Positions 1 to 6,387 of a stretch of 8,177 bases of DNA are shown in pieces. Source of the stretch: an uncultured Lachnospiraceae bacterium (GTDB lineage: Bacteria; Bacillota; Clostridia; Lachnospirales; Lachnospiraceae); NCBI GenBank assembly GCA_946633495.1, contig CAMPAX010000102.1:1-8177 (forward strand). The letters are read 5' to 3'. Position numbers and translations under genes: made by a program. Each line of letters starts with the position of its first letter. The stretch's first letter is position 1. A model generated the notes under the pieces. That model saw only the letters and a program-made list of their open reading frames with translations, was not told where the DNA came from and made no database searches.

Positions 1-1
1 G

Positions 2-778
2 ATTGCCGAAGATCTTTCCGTAAATACACGGATCATGGGGATCGAAGATGCGAAGAAGACCGGGGCTATGGCACTTTTCGGTGAGAAGTACGGCGAAGAG
101 GTCCGGGTGGTTTCCATGGGAGATTTCTCCATCGAGCTTTGCGGCGGTACACATGTTCCCCACACCGGTGTGATCGGGACCTTTAAGATTCTTTCCGAAC
201 AGGGCGTTGCAGCCGGAGTCCGTCGTATCGAAGCGTTGACCGGTGAGGGTGCATTTGCGTATTATAAAGAATTGGAAAAGAAGCTTTGTGCCGCTGCGGC
301 TGCAGCCAAGACTGAGCCGGACCGTCTGGTGGCCCGTATCGAGGGACTTCTTGAGGAAGTAAAGAAGCTGACACAGGAGAACCAGAAGCTTAAGGCTGAC
401 GCGGCAAAGAGCGCGGCATCCGATGTCATGGGAAGTGTGGTGAAGGAAGGAGATCTGTCCATCCTTCCCGTGTCTCTGACCGATGTGGATATGAATGAAC
501 TCAGAAATCTGGGAGATGAATTTAAGGCTAAGCTGGGCAAGTCAGTAGTGATCCTTGCTTCCGCTGCCGGTGAGAAAGTGAATCTTCTGGTCATGGCCAG
601 CGATGATGCGGTGAAGACAGGTATTCACGCAGGAAATATCGTGAAGAAGATCGCACCCATGGTAGGCGGTGGCGGCGGCGGACGTCCGAACATGGCTCAG
701 GCCGGCGGTAAGGATGCTTCCGGTATCGAAGAAGCTCTTAAGGCTGGTGTGGAAGAAGCAAAAAGCCAGATCCGATAA
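2..778 (+). CDS. alaS: Alanyl-tRNA synthetase, C-terminal part (5' end outside window)
   Basis: Alanyl-tRNA synthetase charges tRNA(Ala) with alanine in the cytosol and clears mischarged tRNA through its editing domain. The reading frame is open from base 2, so only the last 258 residues are visible; family members are usually about 870-880 aa. The fragment starts in the editing/second additional domain with the conserved segment ALFGEKYGEEVRVV. It then carries SIELCGGTHV, whose Cys and His (fragment residues 47 and 51) belong to the metal site of the editing domain. A Glu/Lys-rich stretch at about 85-135 is likely the coiled coil leading to the C-terminal DHHA1-type domain. That domain shows the typical glycine-rich GGGGGGRPNMAQAGG motif close to the C-terminus. 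The ATG at 35 lies inside the conserved domain and is not a start. No frame damage is seen, and no T-rich terminator hairpin follows the stop. The identification is firm. Confidence 0.97.
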   Translation: MAEDLSVNTRIMGIEDAKKTGAMALFGEKYGEEVRVVSMGDFSIELCGGTHVPHTGVIGTFKILSEQGVAAGVRRIEALTGEGAFAYYKELEKKLCAAAAAAKTEPDRLVARIEGLLEEVKKLTQENQKLKADAAKSAASDVMGSVVKEGDLSILPVSLTDVDMNELRNLGDEFKAKLGKSVVILASAAGEKVNLLVMASDDAVKTGIHAGNIVKKIAPMVGGGGGGRPNMAQAGGKDASGIEEALKAGVEEAKSQIR

Positions 779-783
779 ACGGC

Positions 784-808
784 TTTCGAGATGAGAACCG
801 GTTCGAAA
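784..808. repeat. Inverted repeat with nested palindrome after alaS
   Basis: TTTCGA at 784-789 is mirrored by TCGAAA at 803-808, and between them sits the perfect 10-bp palindrome GAACCGGTTC (795-804), which overlaps the right arm. The two pairings exclude each other. There is no T-tract downstream, so this is not a canonical terminator. It lies about 70 bp ahead of the lipoprotein gene and could be an operator or an mRNA structure. It could also be chance. The symmetry is seen directly; any function is a guess. Confidence 0.35.
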
Positions 809-875
809 TAAGCAGACGAATACTCATAAGACACTAAACGAAAACACCTAGTCCAATCACGAAAGAATACAGGGA

Positions 876-1544
876 ATGAATCAGAAAATGACAAAACAGT
901 CGCACCATATCAGCCGGATGCCATTTCTTTTGGCCGTAATACTTATCCTTTGTTTCAGTCTTACGGCCTGCGGCGGCACTTCGGGAGATGTGGCAAAAGC
1001 AGCCCACGGAGATGCGGATTATCTTGGTACCTATACGGAAACCACCTACCGGAACGAGAGATACGGTATACTCTTTACCACACCTTCAAAGGGATTTGAA
1101 TTTGCCATGATGGAAGATATCCTGACAGCAAATGACATCAAGGAAGAAGATTTCAGCAATACGCGGGTTCCCGAAATTTTGGCCTCCGGCAAGGAATACA
1201 TGGTGATGTATGGTGGCGATGGAACCACTCAGAACTCCACCTCGGTTGTGCTCTCACCTGCAAACGGAAAAGAACAGGAACAGGTGGTGCATGAGGCAGC
1301 GGACAAGATCAAGGCTTCCCTGGAAGCGGATACCAGTATCACCATCCGGGAATGTGAGCTGAAACCCGGAAGTCCCATCGGCTTCGATCAGTATCTGGTA
1401 TATACCATTTCCGCAAATGACAAAACCTTCTATACCGAACAGTTTTTTGCCTTTCATGACAATAATCTGGCGTCAGTAACGATCTCTTCAACCTCTGAAG
1501 GGCAGATCAAGACGATGCATGCAGCATGGAAACGTATTAACTGA
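876..1544 (+). CDS. Putative lipoprotein of unknown family
   Basis: This is a 222-aa protein with a lipoprotein signal peptide: a basic N-terminal stretch, a hydrophobic core (about residues 16-30, PFLLAVILILCFSLT) and a lipobox LTAC whose Cys32 would be lipidated. It is therefore expected on the outer face of the cytoplasmic membrane. The mature part is polar and has no transmembrane segment. It includes ERYGILFTTPSKGFEF and later YTEQFFAFHDNNLASVTISS, a pattern that resembles small secreted proteins in which an early 'gi.f..P.g' segment precedes a beta-rich body. I do not recognise a named family. The start is uncertain: AGGG at 871-874 is only one base from the ATG at 876 and about 13 bases from the in-frame ATG at 888. 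Either start leaves the signal peptide intact. The gene stands alone between alaS and the rpsU promoter, so context gives no role. It is real by its lipobox and continuous coding character. Confidence 0.8.
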   Translation: MNQKMTKQSHHISRMPFLLAVILILCFSLTACGGTSGDVAKAAHGDADYLGTYTETTYRNERYGILFTTPSKGFEFAMMEDILTANDIKEEDFSNTRVPEILASGKEYMVMYGGDGTTQNSTSVVLSPANGKEQEQVVHEAADKIKASLEADTSITIRECELKPGSPIGFDQYLVYTISANDKTFYTEQFFAFHDNNLASVTISSTSEGQIKTMHAAWKRIN

Positions 1545-1699
1545 TCCGACTTGGGGATCTATTTCCTCGAAAAGTCATGTATCTAAAAAAAATATTTTGG
1601 AAGATGTGTGTATGAAAAGAAAATGGAAACACTGCGCCGATAAAAGCAATGTGAGTATGAGTGGGAACAACGATACTGCTGTCACACCGGAAATAAAAC
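1545..1699. other. Intergenic stretch without a supported gene
   Basis: Between the lipoprotein stop and the rpsU promoter I find no convincing gene. It contains an A/T run (TCTAAAAAAAATATTTTGG around 1583-1600) without a GC-rich hairpin. An open frame starting at ATG 1612 has a partial ribosome site (GGAAG), but it would run through the rpsU promoter and its product resembles no family I know. Confidence 0.5.
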
Positions 1700-1727
1700 T
1701 TGACAATTTTCATGCGTATGTTATAAT
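1700..1727 (+). promoter_or_regulatory. Strong sigma-A promoter for rpsU
   Basis: The -35 box TTGACA (1700-1705) and the -10 box TATAAT (1722-1727) both match the vegetative sigma-factor consensus exactly. The spacer is 16 bp, one short of the optimum. The TG at 1719-1720 forms a perfect extended -10 (TGTTATAAT). Transcription would begin near 1734 and give a leader of about 60 nt before rpsU. Boxes this good fit the high expression expected for a ribosomal protein. The motif is read directly from sequence; activity is inferred. Confidence 0.88.
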
Positions 1728-1777
1728 GTCAAATGCACGTGTCGCCGGACAGGCAGATACGTACTGATTCCACGACT

Positions 1778-1787
1778 GGAGGGGGGG
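1778..1787 (+). promoter_or_regulatory. Ribosome binding site of rpsU with a run of seven G
   Basis: GGAGGGGGGG ends seven bases before the rpsU ATG at 1795. The GGAGG core matches the anti-Shine-Dalgarno sequence. The seven-G tract after the A is unusual and could be prone to slippage mutations that change the spacing to the start codon. Confidence 0.8.
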
Positions 1788-1794
1788 ATAAAGA

Positions 1795-1974
1795 ATGTCA
1801 AGCGTAATCGTAAAAGAAGGCGAGACCTTGGACGCAGCGCTTCGCCGTTTCAAGAGAAACTGTGCAAAGGCAGGCATCCAGCAGGAAATTCGCAAGAGAG
1901 AACATTACGAGAAGCCTTCAGTTAGACGGAAGAAAAAGTCTGAGGCTGCAAGAAAGCGTAAGTTCAACAAATAA
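1795..1974 (+). CDS. rpsU: 30S ribosomal protein S21
   Basis: A 59-aa, highly basic protein that matches bacterial S21 over its whole length. It starts MSSVIVKEGETLDAALRRFK, continues with the Cys-containing KRNCAKAGI segment and the EIRKREHYEKPS segment, and ends in an Arg/Lys-rich tail (RRKKKSEAARKRKFNK). S21 sits on the 30S platform near the anti-Shine-Dalgarno region of 16S rRNA and is important in translation initiation. The length is normal for Bacillota. The ATG at 1795 is set by the strong ribosome site seven bases upstream and by the conserved N-terminus. The gene has its own consensus promoter upstream and a rho-independent terminator directly downstream, so it is probably expressed as a strong single-gene transcript with some readthrough into phoH. 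The identification is firm. Confidence 0.97.
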   Translation: MSSVIVKEGETLDAALRRFKRNCAKAGIQQEIRKREHYEKPSVRRKKKSEAARKRKFNK

Positions 1975-1981
1975 CCATAAC

Positions 1982-2015
1982 AGCACCTCGGGATGTCCTG
2001 GGGTGCTTTTTATTT
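1982..2015 (+). terminator. Rho-independent terminator of rpsU
   Basis: AGCACC (1982-1987) pairs with GGTGCT (2002-2007). The inner bases 1988-1992 and 1997-2001 add five further pairs, including two G-U wobbles, giving an 11-bp stem around the loop ATGT. TTTTTATTT (2007-2015) follows. The hairpin starts seven bases after the rpsU stop. Confidence 0.9.
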
Positions 2016-2030
2016 CACACATCCAATCCA

Positions 2031-2150
2031 GACTCGATGCAGGAAATCTATTGCAAACCGGATCACGGAATCAAAAGCAGACTCAGTGCAGAAAATCTAT
2101 CGCAAACCGGATTATGGAATCAAAAGCAGACTCGGTGTATGGAATCGGCA
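2031..2150 (+). repeat. 49-bp tandem repeat between rpsU and phoH
   Basis: Two full copies, 2031-2079 and 2080-2128, each begin GACTC and end GGAATCAAAAGCA. By eye they differ at six positions, and all six are transitions. A third, shortened copy (from 2129) keeps the GACTCGGTG beginning and the TATGGAATC...GCAG end but lacks about half of the unit in between. The period is not a multiple of three, so coding is unlikely. The repeat lies after the rpsU terminator and before the phoH ribosome site, and no clear promoter is visible in it. The function is unknown. Confidence 0.85.
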
Positions 2151-2158
2151 GTACTGCC
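2147..2158. promoter_or_regulatory. 12-bp perfect palindrome upstream of phoH
   Basis: GGCAGTACTGCC is a perfect palindrome lying six bases upstream of the phoH ribosome site (AGGGGG, 2164-2169). It could be an operator half-site pair. As RNA it could fold only as a tight stem with a small loop. The symmetry is direct; a regulatory role is inferred and weak. Confidence 0.35.
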
Positions 2159-2174
2159 ACATCAGGGGGATACT

Positions 2175-3212
2175 ATGTCATATACGGAAAAAGAGATAAC
2201 ACTTCCCGCGGGAAGCATGCAGACGGTCTTCGGACAGTTTGATCGAAATGTACGAAAACTGGAGAGGGCATTCGATATCAGTTATGTTGTCCGGGAGGAC
2301 CGGCTTCTTATCTCCGGAGAAGAATATCGGGTGGAGCAGGCCGTCAGGGTATTAAATGATCTGGCGGGCATGGCGGGATCAAAATCCGAGATCACGGAGC
2401 AGTCCGTGGACTATGCCATTTCTCTTGCCATGGAAGAGCGTGCGGAGCGTGTCAGTGACCTGGACCGGGATGTGATCTGCCACAGCATCACAGGCAGACC
2501 GGTAAAACCCAAAACCTATGGACAAAGAAAATACGTTGAGGCAATTGACAGGAATATGATCGTCTTCGGAACCGGTCCGGCCGGAACCGGAAAGACCTAT
2601 CTCGCCATGGCAAAAGCCATTACGGCTTTTAAGAAGAATGAAGTGGAACGGATCATCCTTACCCGTCCGGCCATAGAAGCGGGAGAGCGCCTTGGATTTC
2701 TTCCGGGAGATCTTCAGTCGAAGATTGATCCCTATCTTCGGCCTTTGTACGACGCTCTTTACGATATCATGGGCGGAGAGCAGTTCACAAAGAATATGGA
2801 GAAGGGACTGATCGAAGTGGCTCCGCTGGCCTATATGCGGGGAAGAACTCTGGATAATGCATTTATCGTTTTGGATGAGGCGCAGAACACCACGCCGGCT
2901 CAGATGAAAATGTTCCTTACCCGGATCGGTTTCGGATCGAAAGCCATCATCACCGGAGATGCCAGCCAGAAGGATCTGGCAGCAGGTATGACCAGCGGAC
3001 TGGATATGGCGCTTCGTGTCGTGAAGGGAATCGAAGGAATCGAGATCTGTGAGCTGACATCCAAGGATGTTGTCCGGCACCCGCTGGTGCAGAAGATCGT
3101 TGAAGCCTACGAGCTTTATGAGAAAAAGCACGGAACCGAGGAAGGTCCGAACGGAAAAAACAGCAAAAGGCCAGACGGCCATACCCGGGACTCCCGGCAA
3201 AAGCGTTGGTGA
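2175..3212 (+). CDS. phoH: PhoH-like ATPase
   Basis: A 345-aa cytosolic P-loop ATPase of the PhoH family, proteins linked to RNA metabolism and stress whose exact role is unsettled. The N-terminal ~65 residues resemble the KH-like RNA-binding part found in this family (FGQFDRNVRKLERAFDISYVVRED...). After a linker comes YGQRKYVEAIDRN, then Walker A GPAGTGKT (residues 134-141), TRPAIEAGERLGFLPGDL (163-180), Walker B FIVLDEAQ (230-237) and a sensor-like TGDASQKDL (260-268). The length is normal. The frame is open upstream to an ATG at 2037, but that stretch is made of the 49-bp repeat. The ATG at 2175 has AGGGGG five bases upstream and starts just before the conserved domain, so I chose it. The last ~25 residues are basic and look disordered. 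The neighbours rpsU and ybeY fit known Bacillota gene order around phoH. An antisense frame of over 300 codons lies across this gene and has no support. Confidence 0.95.
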   Translation: MSYTEKEITLPAGSMQTVFGQFDRNVRKLERAFDISYVVREDRLLISGEEYRVEQAVRVLNDLAGMAGSKSEITEQSVDYAISLAMEERAERVSDLDRDVICHSITGRPVKPKTYGQRKYVEAIDRNMIVFGTGPAGTGKTYLAMAKAITAFKKNEVERIILTRPAIEAGERLGFLPGDLQSKIDPYLRPLYDALYDIMGGEQFTKNMEKGLIEVAPLAYMRGRTLDNAFIVLDEAQNTTPAQMKMFLTRIGFGSKAIITGDASQKDLAAGMTSGLDMALRVVKGIEGIEICELTSKDVVRHPLVQKIVEAYELYEKKHGTEEGPNGKNSKRPDGHTRDSRQKRW

Positions 3213-3227
3213 AATATAGCATTTTTC

Positions 3228-3256
3228 TTCACAAATTCCACAAAATGTAGTAAAAT
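3228..3256 (+). promoter_or_regulatory. Probable sigma-A promoter for ybeY
   Basis: TTCACA (3228-3233) and TAAAAT (3251-3256) are separated by 17 bp. The sites are one mismatch each from TTGACA and TATAAT. The expected start is near 3263, giving a leader of about 38 nt. The region is clearly AT-rich against its surroundings and starts 16 bp after the phoH stop, so ybeY can be transcribed apart from phoH. No terminator hairpin separates the two genes, so cotranscription also remains possible. Confidence 0.7.
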
Positions 3257-3300
3257 AGGTTCGTTGAAACGGTTTTATTTTATCACCGGAGGAAGACACC

Positions 3301-3831
3301 GTGTCAGTCATATTCAGTGAAGAATATAAAGATGAACAGACAGGATCACCAAAGAAAGAGATTTCACGACTGAAAGAAGTCGTCAGTGACGTGATCGACG
3401 CCGCATTGGACTACATTTCATGTCCCTATGAGTGTGAGATCAGTGTACTTTTTACGGATGATCCCACCATTCAGGAGATCAATCGTGACAATCGAAAGAT
3501 CGATGCCCCCACGGATGTCCTGTCCTTTCCCATGCTGGAGTATGAAACACCCGGAGATTTTTCTTTCCTGGAGGAAGAAAGCTCCATCGGTTCCTTTCAT
3601 CCGGAAACGGGAGAGCTGCTTTTAGGGGACATTGTCATTTCTCTGGACCGGGCAGAATCTCAGGCCCGGGAATATGGTCACAGCCTTATACGTGAGACAG
3701 CCTTTCTGACTGCACACAGCATGCTTCATCTTTTTGGTTTCGACCATATGGAAGATTCCGAACGGATGGAGATGGAACGCATGCAGGAAGAGATTCTCAC
3801 CGGGAGAGGCTATACGAGAGACTGTGAATGA
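3301..3831 (+). CDS. ybeY: Endoribonuclease YbeY (rRNA maturation factor)
   Basis: A 176-aa metal-dependent single-strand endoribonuclease of the UPF0054 family, which acts in 16S rRNA 3'-end maturation and 70S ribosome quality control. The zinc motif H-x3-H-x5-H is intact in HSMLHLFGFDH (His139, His143, His149). The other signature, NRDNRKIDAPTDVLSFP (61-77), holds the conserved Arg65, and LLLGDIVIS follows at 107-115. The start codon is GTG, supported by GGAGG at 3288-3292 with eight bases of spacing and by the lack of any better ATG before the domain. The length is at the upper end of usual because of a longer N-terminus and an acidic stretch at about 80-104 (YETPGDFSFLEEESS). Its partner phoH is directly upstream, as in many Bacillota. 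The identification is firm. Confidence 0.96.
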   Translation: MSVIFSEEYKDEQTGSPKKEISRLKEVVSDVIDAALDYISCPYECEISVLFTDDPTIQEINRDNRKIDAPTDVLSFPMLEYETPGDFSFLEEESSIGSFHPETGELLLGDIVISLDRAESQAREYGHSLIRETAFLTAHSMLHLFGFDHMEDSERMEMERMQEEILTGRGYTRDCE

Positions 3832-3853
3832 CGGAAGCAGCAACGTATCGTAC

Positions 3854-3884
3854 ATGCCGGGGCATAGATTCATTCCCCGGTCAT
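3854..3884 (+). other. GC-rich hairpin in the ybeY-lipoprotein gap
   Basis: CCGGGG (3857-3862) pairs with CCCCGG (3875-3880) around a 12-base loop. ATG/CAT pairs extend the stem outward with a single-base bulge at 3881. It is not followed by a T-tract but by TCATAGTATATAAAAGG, so it is at best a weak terminator. An mRNA processing or stabilising structure is possible too. The pairing is seen; the role is open. Confidence 0.5.
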
Positions 3885-3908
3885 AGTATATAAAAGGACA
3901 TAGAGATC

Positions 3909-5144
3909 ATGAAGAAAAAAATTCTGTGTAATCTGAAGTACCGGACATTTGGCCGGATCACATCCGCCCTGCTTATCGCCGCTTTTCTGATGACCGGATG
4001 CGGCAGCAGTGACAGTAACGAAAATACAACGGCGGCTCCTGCCACATCGGAGAAGACGACGGAACCTCTTCCCGCAGCTACCCTTACTGCAAACAGTCCG
4101 TCCATGATAGAAGATGCAGTCAAGGTATCTCTTGCAAAGGACGGAATGGTGAAGAATCCTCTGACAGGACTTTGGATCGATGAATCCTACGAGAACAAGC
4201 GGCCCATTTCCGTTCAGATCAGCAACGTGCTTCCGGCAGTTCCTCAGACCGGCATCGCCCGTGCGGATATCATCTATGAAATGCTGGTGGAAGGCGGTAT
4301 CACCCGTCTGAATGCCATTATCACCGAATATCAGGGGATCGAGAAACTGGGTCCCATGCGTTCCGCGCGGCATTATTATGATCGGAAGGCGCTGGAATAT
4401 GATGCGATTTTCTTCTGCTGGGGAACTTCCATCTACGCCCAGGCAGATATCGACGGGGGTCTGGCAAACCTGGAAGCCGTAGACTTGAACTGGGAACCGG
4501 GCGGATTCCGAAGTGATGACCGTTATGCGCCGCACAATGCCTATACCAATTCCGATGGTATCAACGGGCGGATCGAGAAGAAAGGATTCAGTCCCGAACA
4601 CAGAAACGGACTATATCAGCGGATGTATAAGTTCAATGACGAATTTACGCCCATCAACGGCAATCCGGCAAAGAAAGTCATTACAAAATTCCACAATAAC
4701 CGTCAGCCATGGTTCGAATACAATGAAGAGGATCAGCTGTACTATCGTTTCCAGTACGGCGATAAACAGATCGATACTGAGACCGGTGAGCAGCTGGCAT
4801 TCACCAACGTTCTGATCCAGTTTGCGAAGCATACCCCCATGCCGGACCTTCCGGAGCTGTGGGATATCGACTGGACCGGTGAAGGGGACGGCTTCTACTG
4901 TACCGGAGGAAAGGTGATCCCGGTCACATGGAAAAATGTCAAAGGCGTCACCAGATGGTATACTGCAGACGGTTCGGAACTCAGTATGAATCCGGGAAAA
5001 ACCTGGATCACGGTTTTCCAGAACAGCAACAGAGACGGAATCGTTTTTGAGAATCCGAAAAATGAGGATAATGCAGGAACAGATTCCGACAACAGTTCAG
5101 AAGAAACAGATGAATCAGATGAATCAAATGAATCGGACGAGTAG
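3909..5144 (+). CDS. DUF3048 domain-containing lipoprotein (YerB-like)
   Basis: A 411-aa exported lipoprotein. Residues 1-31 form a signal peptide (MKKK..., hydrophobic LLIAAFLMTG) with the lipobox LMTGC and Cys31 as the lipid-bearing residue. A Ser/Thr/Ala-rich spacer (32-65) follows. The DUF3048 N-terminal domain covers about 83-235, with NPLTGLWIDESYENKRPISVQISN, RADIIYEMLVEGGITRLNAI and LGPMRSARHYYDRKALEYDA. The C-terminal DUF3048 domain spans about 255-382. The family, typified by Bacillus YerB, is common in Gram-positive bacteria and has no settled biochemical function; it acts outside the membrane. The tail (384-411) is Asp/Glu/Ser-rich and ends in DES-type repeats, coded by a 9-bp repeat that overlaps the next gene. 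The ATG at 3909 has AAGGA at 3894-3898 and gives an intact signal peptide. The 77-bp gap from ybeY holds a hairpin but no clear promoter. Family call firm, function unknown. Confidence 0.92.
   Translation: MKKKILCNLKYRTFGRITSALLIAAFLMTGCGSSDSNENTTAAPATSEKTTEPLPAATLTANSPSMIEDAVKVSLAKDGMVKNPLTGLWIDESYENKRPISVQISNVLPAVPQTGIARADIIYEMLVEGGITRLNAIITEYQGIEKLGPMRSARHYYDRKALEYDAIFFCWGTSIYAQADIDGGLANLEAVDLNWEPGGFRSDDRYAPHNAYTNSDGINGRIEKKGFSPEHRNGLYQRMYKFNDEFTPINGNPAKKVITKFHNNRQPWFEYNEEDQLYYRFQYGDKQIDTETGEQLAFTNVLIQFAKHTPMPDLPELWDIDWTGEGDGFYCTGGKVIPVTWKNVKGVTRWYTADGSELSMNPGKTWITVFQNSNRDGIVFENPKNEDNAGTDSDNSSEETDESDESNESDE
5109..5136 (+). repeat. 9-bp tandem repeat coding in two frames
   Basis: Three units ATGAATCAG, ATGAATCAA and ATGAATCGG run from 5110 to 5136. 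In the lipoprotein frame they encode the acidic DES DES NES tail. In the +1 frame they encode MNQMNQMNR, offering three ATG start codons nine bases apart for the following flavoprotein. Confidence 0.9.
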
Positions 5145-6366
5145 CAAAAGAGATTCCCATGATAAGGAATCCTGTTATGATGCGTGCGTGATCGGGGCCG
5201 GAGCCTCCGGCCTTGCTGCCGCATCGGCTTTAGCTATGCGCGGATATCGAACGGTTATCGTGGAACAGAATAAGAAGAGTGGAAGAAAACTCTATGCGAC
5301 AGGAAACGGCAGATGCAATCTTGCAAATGCCGTTCTTTCTGATTCTGCCTATTATGATAATTCCTTTGCAAATTCCGTGGTAACAGAGGATGCAAGAAAG
5401 GATCTGATCCTTTGGCTGCGGAAGATCGGGATTCCCCTTATCAGCCGGGGAGATTATCTGTATCCGAAAAGCATGCAGGCCTCCTCCGTAGTCTGGGCTC
5501 TGACGGACGCCGCAAGATTTGCAGGCGTGGAGTTTTTGTATGAGAGTAAGGTCATATCCATACATGAGACGGAGGAGAGTGATCCTCGGTTATGGATGAT
5601 CTCCATTTCCGGAAAAGCGGAGCAGTCACTGACTGCCAAACGCCTCGTACTTGCCACGGGAAGTCCGGCGGCACAGACACTGGGCGCAGCAAAGGATAAT
5701 GAGCTGTCCCGCCTGTTTAACGATCTGAAGCTTCCCGTAAGTCCCTGGCATCCCGCCCTTTGCCCGCTGGAAACGAAAGAAGATATGTCTTTCCTGGCAG
5801 GAGTTCGTTCCGGATGTCGAATGACCTTAAAGGAAACCTGTGTGGAAGAAGGTGAGATCCAGTTTACGGATTATGGAATCTCCGGGATCGTTACATTTAA
5901 CCTTGCAACCATAGCCGAGCCCGGGGATCCGGTAAGTCTGAACCTCCTTCCTGAATGGCAGGATGAAAAGGAAGTCCTTCGGTTCCTTCGCGAGATATCT
6001 CTGGCAAGAAGTGCTTTCGGCGCATTGAACGGCTTTTTGCATGAAAAGATATGTTCCCATGCCATAGAGCAAATCTGTCCCGGAAAAGGGAAAAGAAGCC
6101 TTTCAGAATGGAAGGATGAAGAGCTTCTGGCGGTGATCCGATATCTTATGGCCATGCCGCTTACGGTCAAAAGCAAAAGAGGCGATCAGGGGCAGGCGTA
6201 TAGAGGCGGTATCCTTACGGAAGTTCTGGATCCCGGGACCATGCAGGTAAAGGATCGGCCAAACCTGGCAGTGACAGGAGAAGTTTCCGATGTGGTAGGG
6301 CGCTGCGGCGGATATAATCTAATGTATGCCCTGATCAGCGGACGTTTGGCCGGGAGATATTTATGA
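5110..6366 (+). CDS. NAD(P)/FAD-dependent oxidoreductase, BaiN/HI0933 family
   Basis: A flavoprotein of about 418 aa. The FAD dinucleotide fold is CVIGAGASGLAAA (Gly29, Gly31 and Gly34, with acidic Glu52 ending the second strand in VIVEQN). It is followed by the family hallmark GRKLYATGNGRCN (58-70), the later strand LVLATGSPAAQTLG, a QAYRGGILTEVL segment, and the C-terminal FAD-contact motif GEVSDVVGRCGGYNLMYALISG (from 390). These are the signatures of HI0933-type proteins, which include BaiN of bile-acid 7-dehydroxylating clostridia. Most members have no proven substrate, and there are no bai genes here, so a bile-acid role is not supported. The start is ambiguous: ATGs at 5110, 5119 and 5128 all overlap the lipoprotein. 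I chose 5110, which has a weak AGAAG six bases upstream. The overlap suggests translational coupling. The next gene is another flavoprotein, 21 bases after the stop. Confidence 0.9.
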   Translation: MNQMNQMNRTSSKRDSHDKESCYDACVIGAGASGLAAASALAMRGYRTVIVEQNKKSGRKLYATGNGRCNLANAVLSDSAYYDNSFANSVVTEDARKDLILWLRKIGIPLISRGDYLYPKSMQASSVVWALTDAARFAGVEFLYESKVISIHETEESDPRLWMISISGKAEQSLTAKRLVLATGSPAAQTLGAAKDNELSRLFNDLKLPVSPWHPALCPLETKEDMSFLAGVRSGCRMTLKETCVEEGEIQFTDYGISGIVTFNLATIAEPGDPVSLNLLPEWQDEKEVLRFLREISLARSAFGALNGFLHEKICSHAIEQICPGKGKRSLSEWKDEELLAVIRYLMAMPLTVKSKRGDQGQAYRGGILTEVLDPGTMQVKDRPNLAVTGEVSDVVGRCGGYNLMYALISGRLAGRYL

Positions 6367-6374
6367 GATTGAAT

Positions 6375-6383
6375 GGAAAGGGA
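6375..6383 (+). promoter_or_regulatory. Ribosome binding site fixing the start at 6388
   Basis: GGAAAGGGA lies four bases before the ATG at 6388, at normal Shine-Dalgarno distance from its AAAGG core. The in-frame ATG at 6373 lies next to this element and has only a distant GGAGA (6352-6356) of its own. This favours 6388 as the true start of the second flavoprotein. Confidence 0.7.
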
Positions 6384-6387
6384 TATT

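Noticed and set aside
1519..1767. 82-codon frame between the lipoprotein and rpsU
   Set aside because: It overlaps the lipoprotein end and runs through the consensus rpsU promoter; the product has no family resemblance.
2031..2150. CRISPR array
   Set aside because: The units abut directly with no distinct spacers and no cas genes are nearby.
2037..2174. N-terminal extension of phoH to an upstream ATG
   Set aside because: The extension is translated 49-bp repeat DNA; the ATG at 2175 has a proper ribosome site and family-typical length.
2379..3311. 310-codon antisense frame across phoH
   Set aside because: It lies opposite a gene with intact PhoH motifs, has no ribosome site, and its product resembles no family; long antisense frames follow from the codon use here.
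3881..3898. Promoter for the DUF3048 gene at TATATAAAA
   Set aside because: No -35 box is found at a suitable distance, and the element is too close to the ribosome site.
3870..4601. 243-codon antisense frame across the DUF3048 gene
   Set aside because: It runs opposite conserved DUF3048 sequence and its product is low in recognisable features.
5110..6366. Bile-acid dehydroxylation role from BaiN similarity
   Set aside because: The BaiN-type family is broad and no other bai gene is present in the window.
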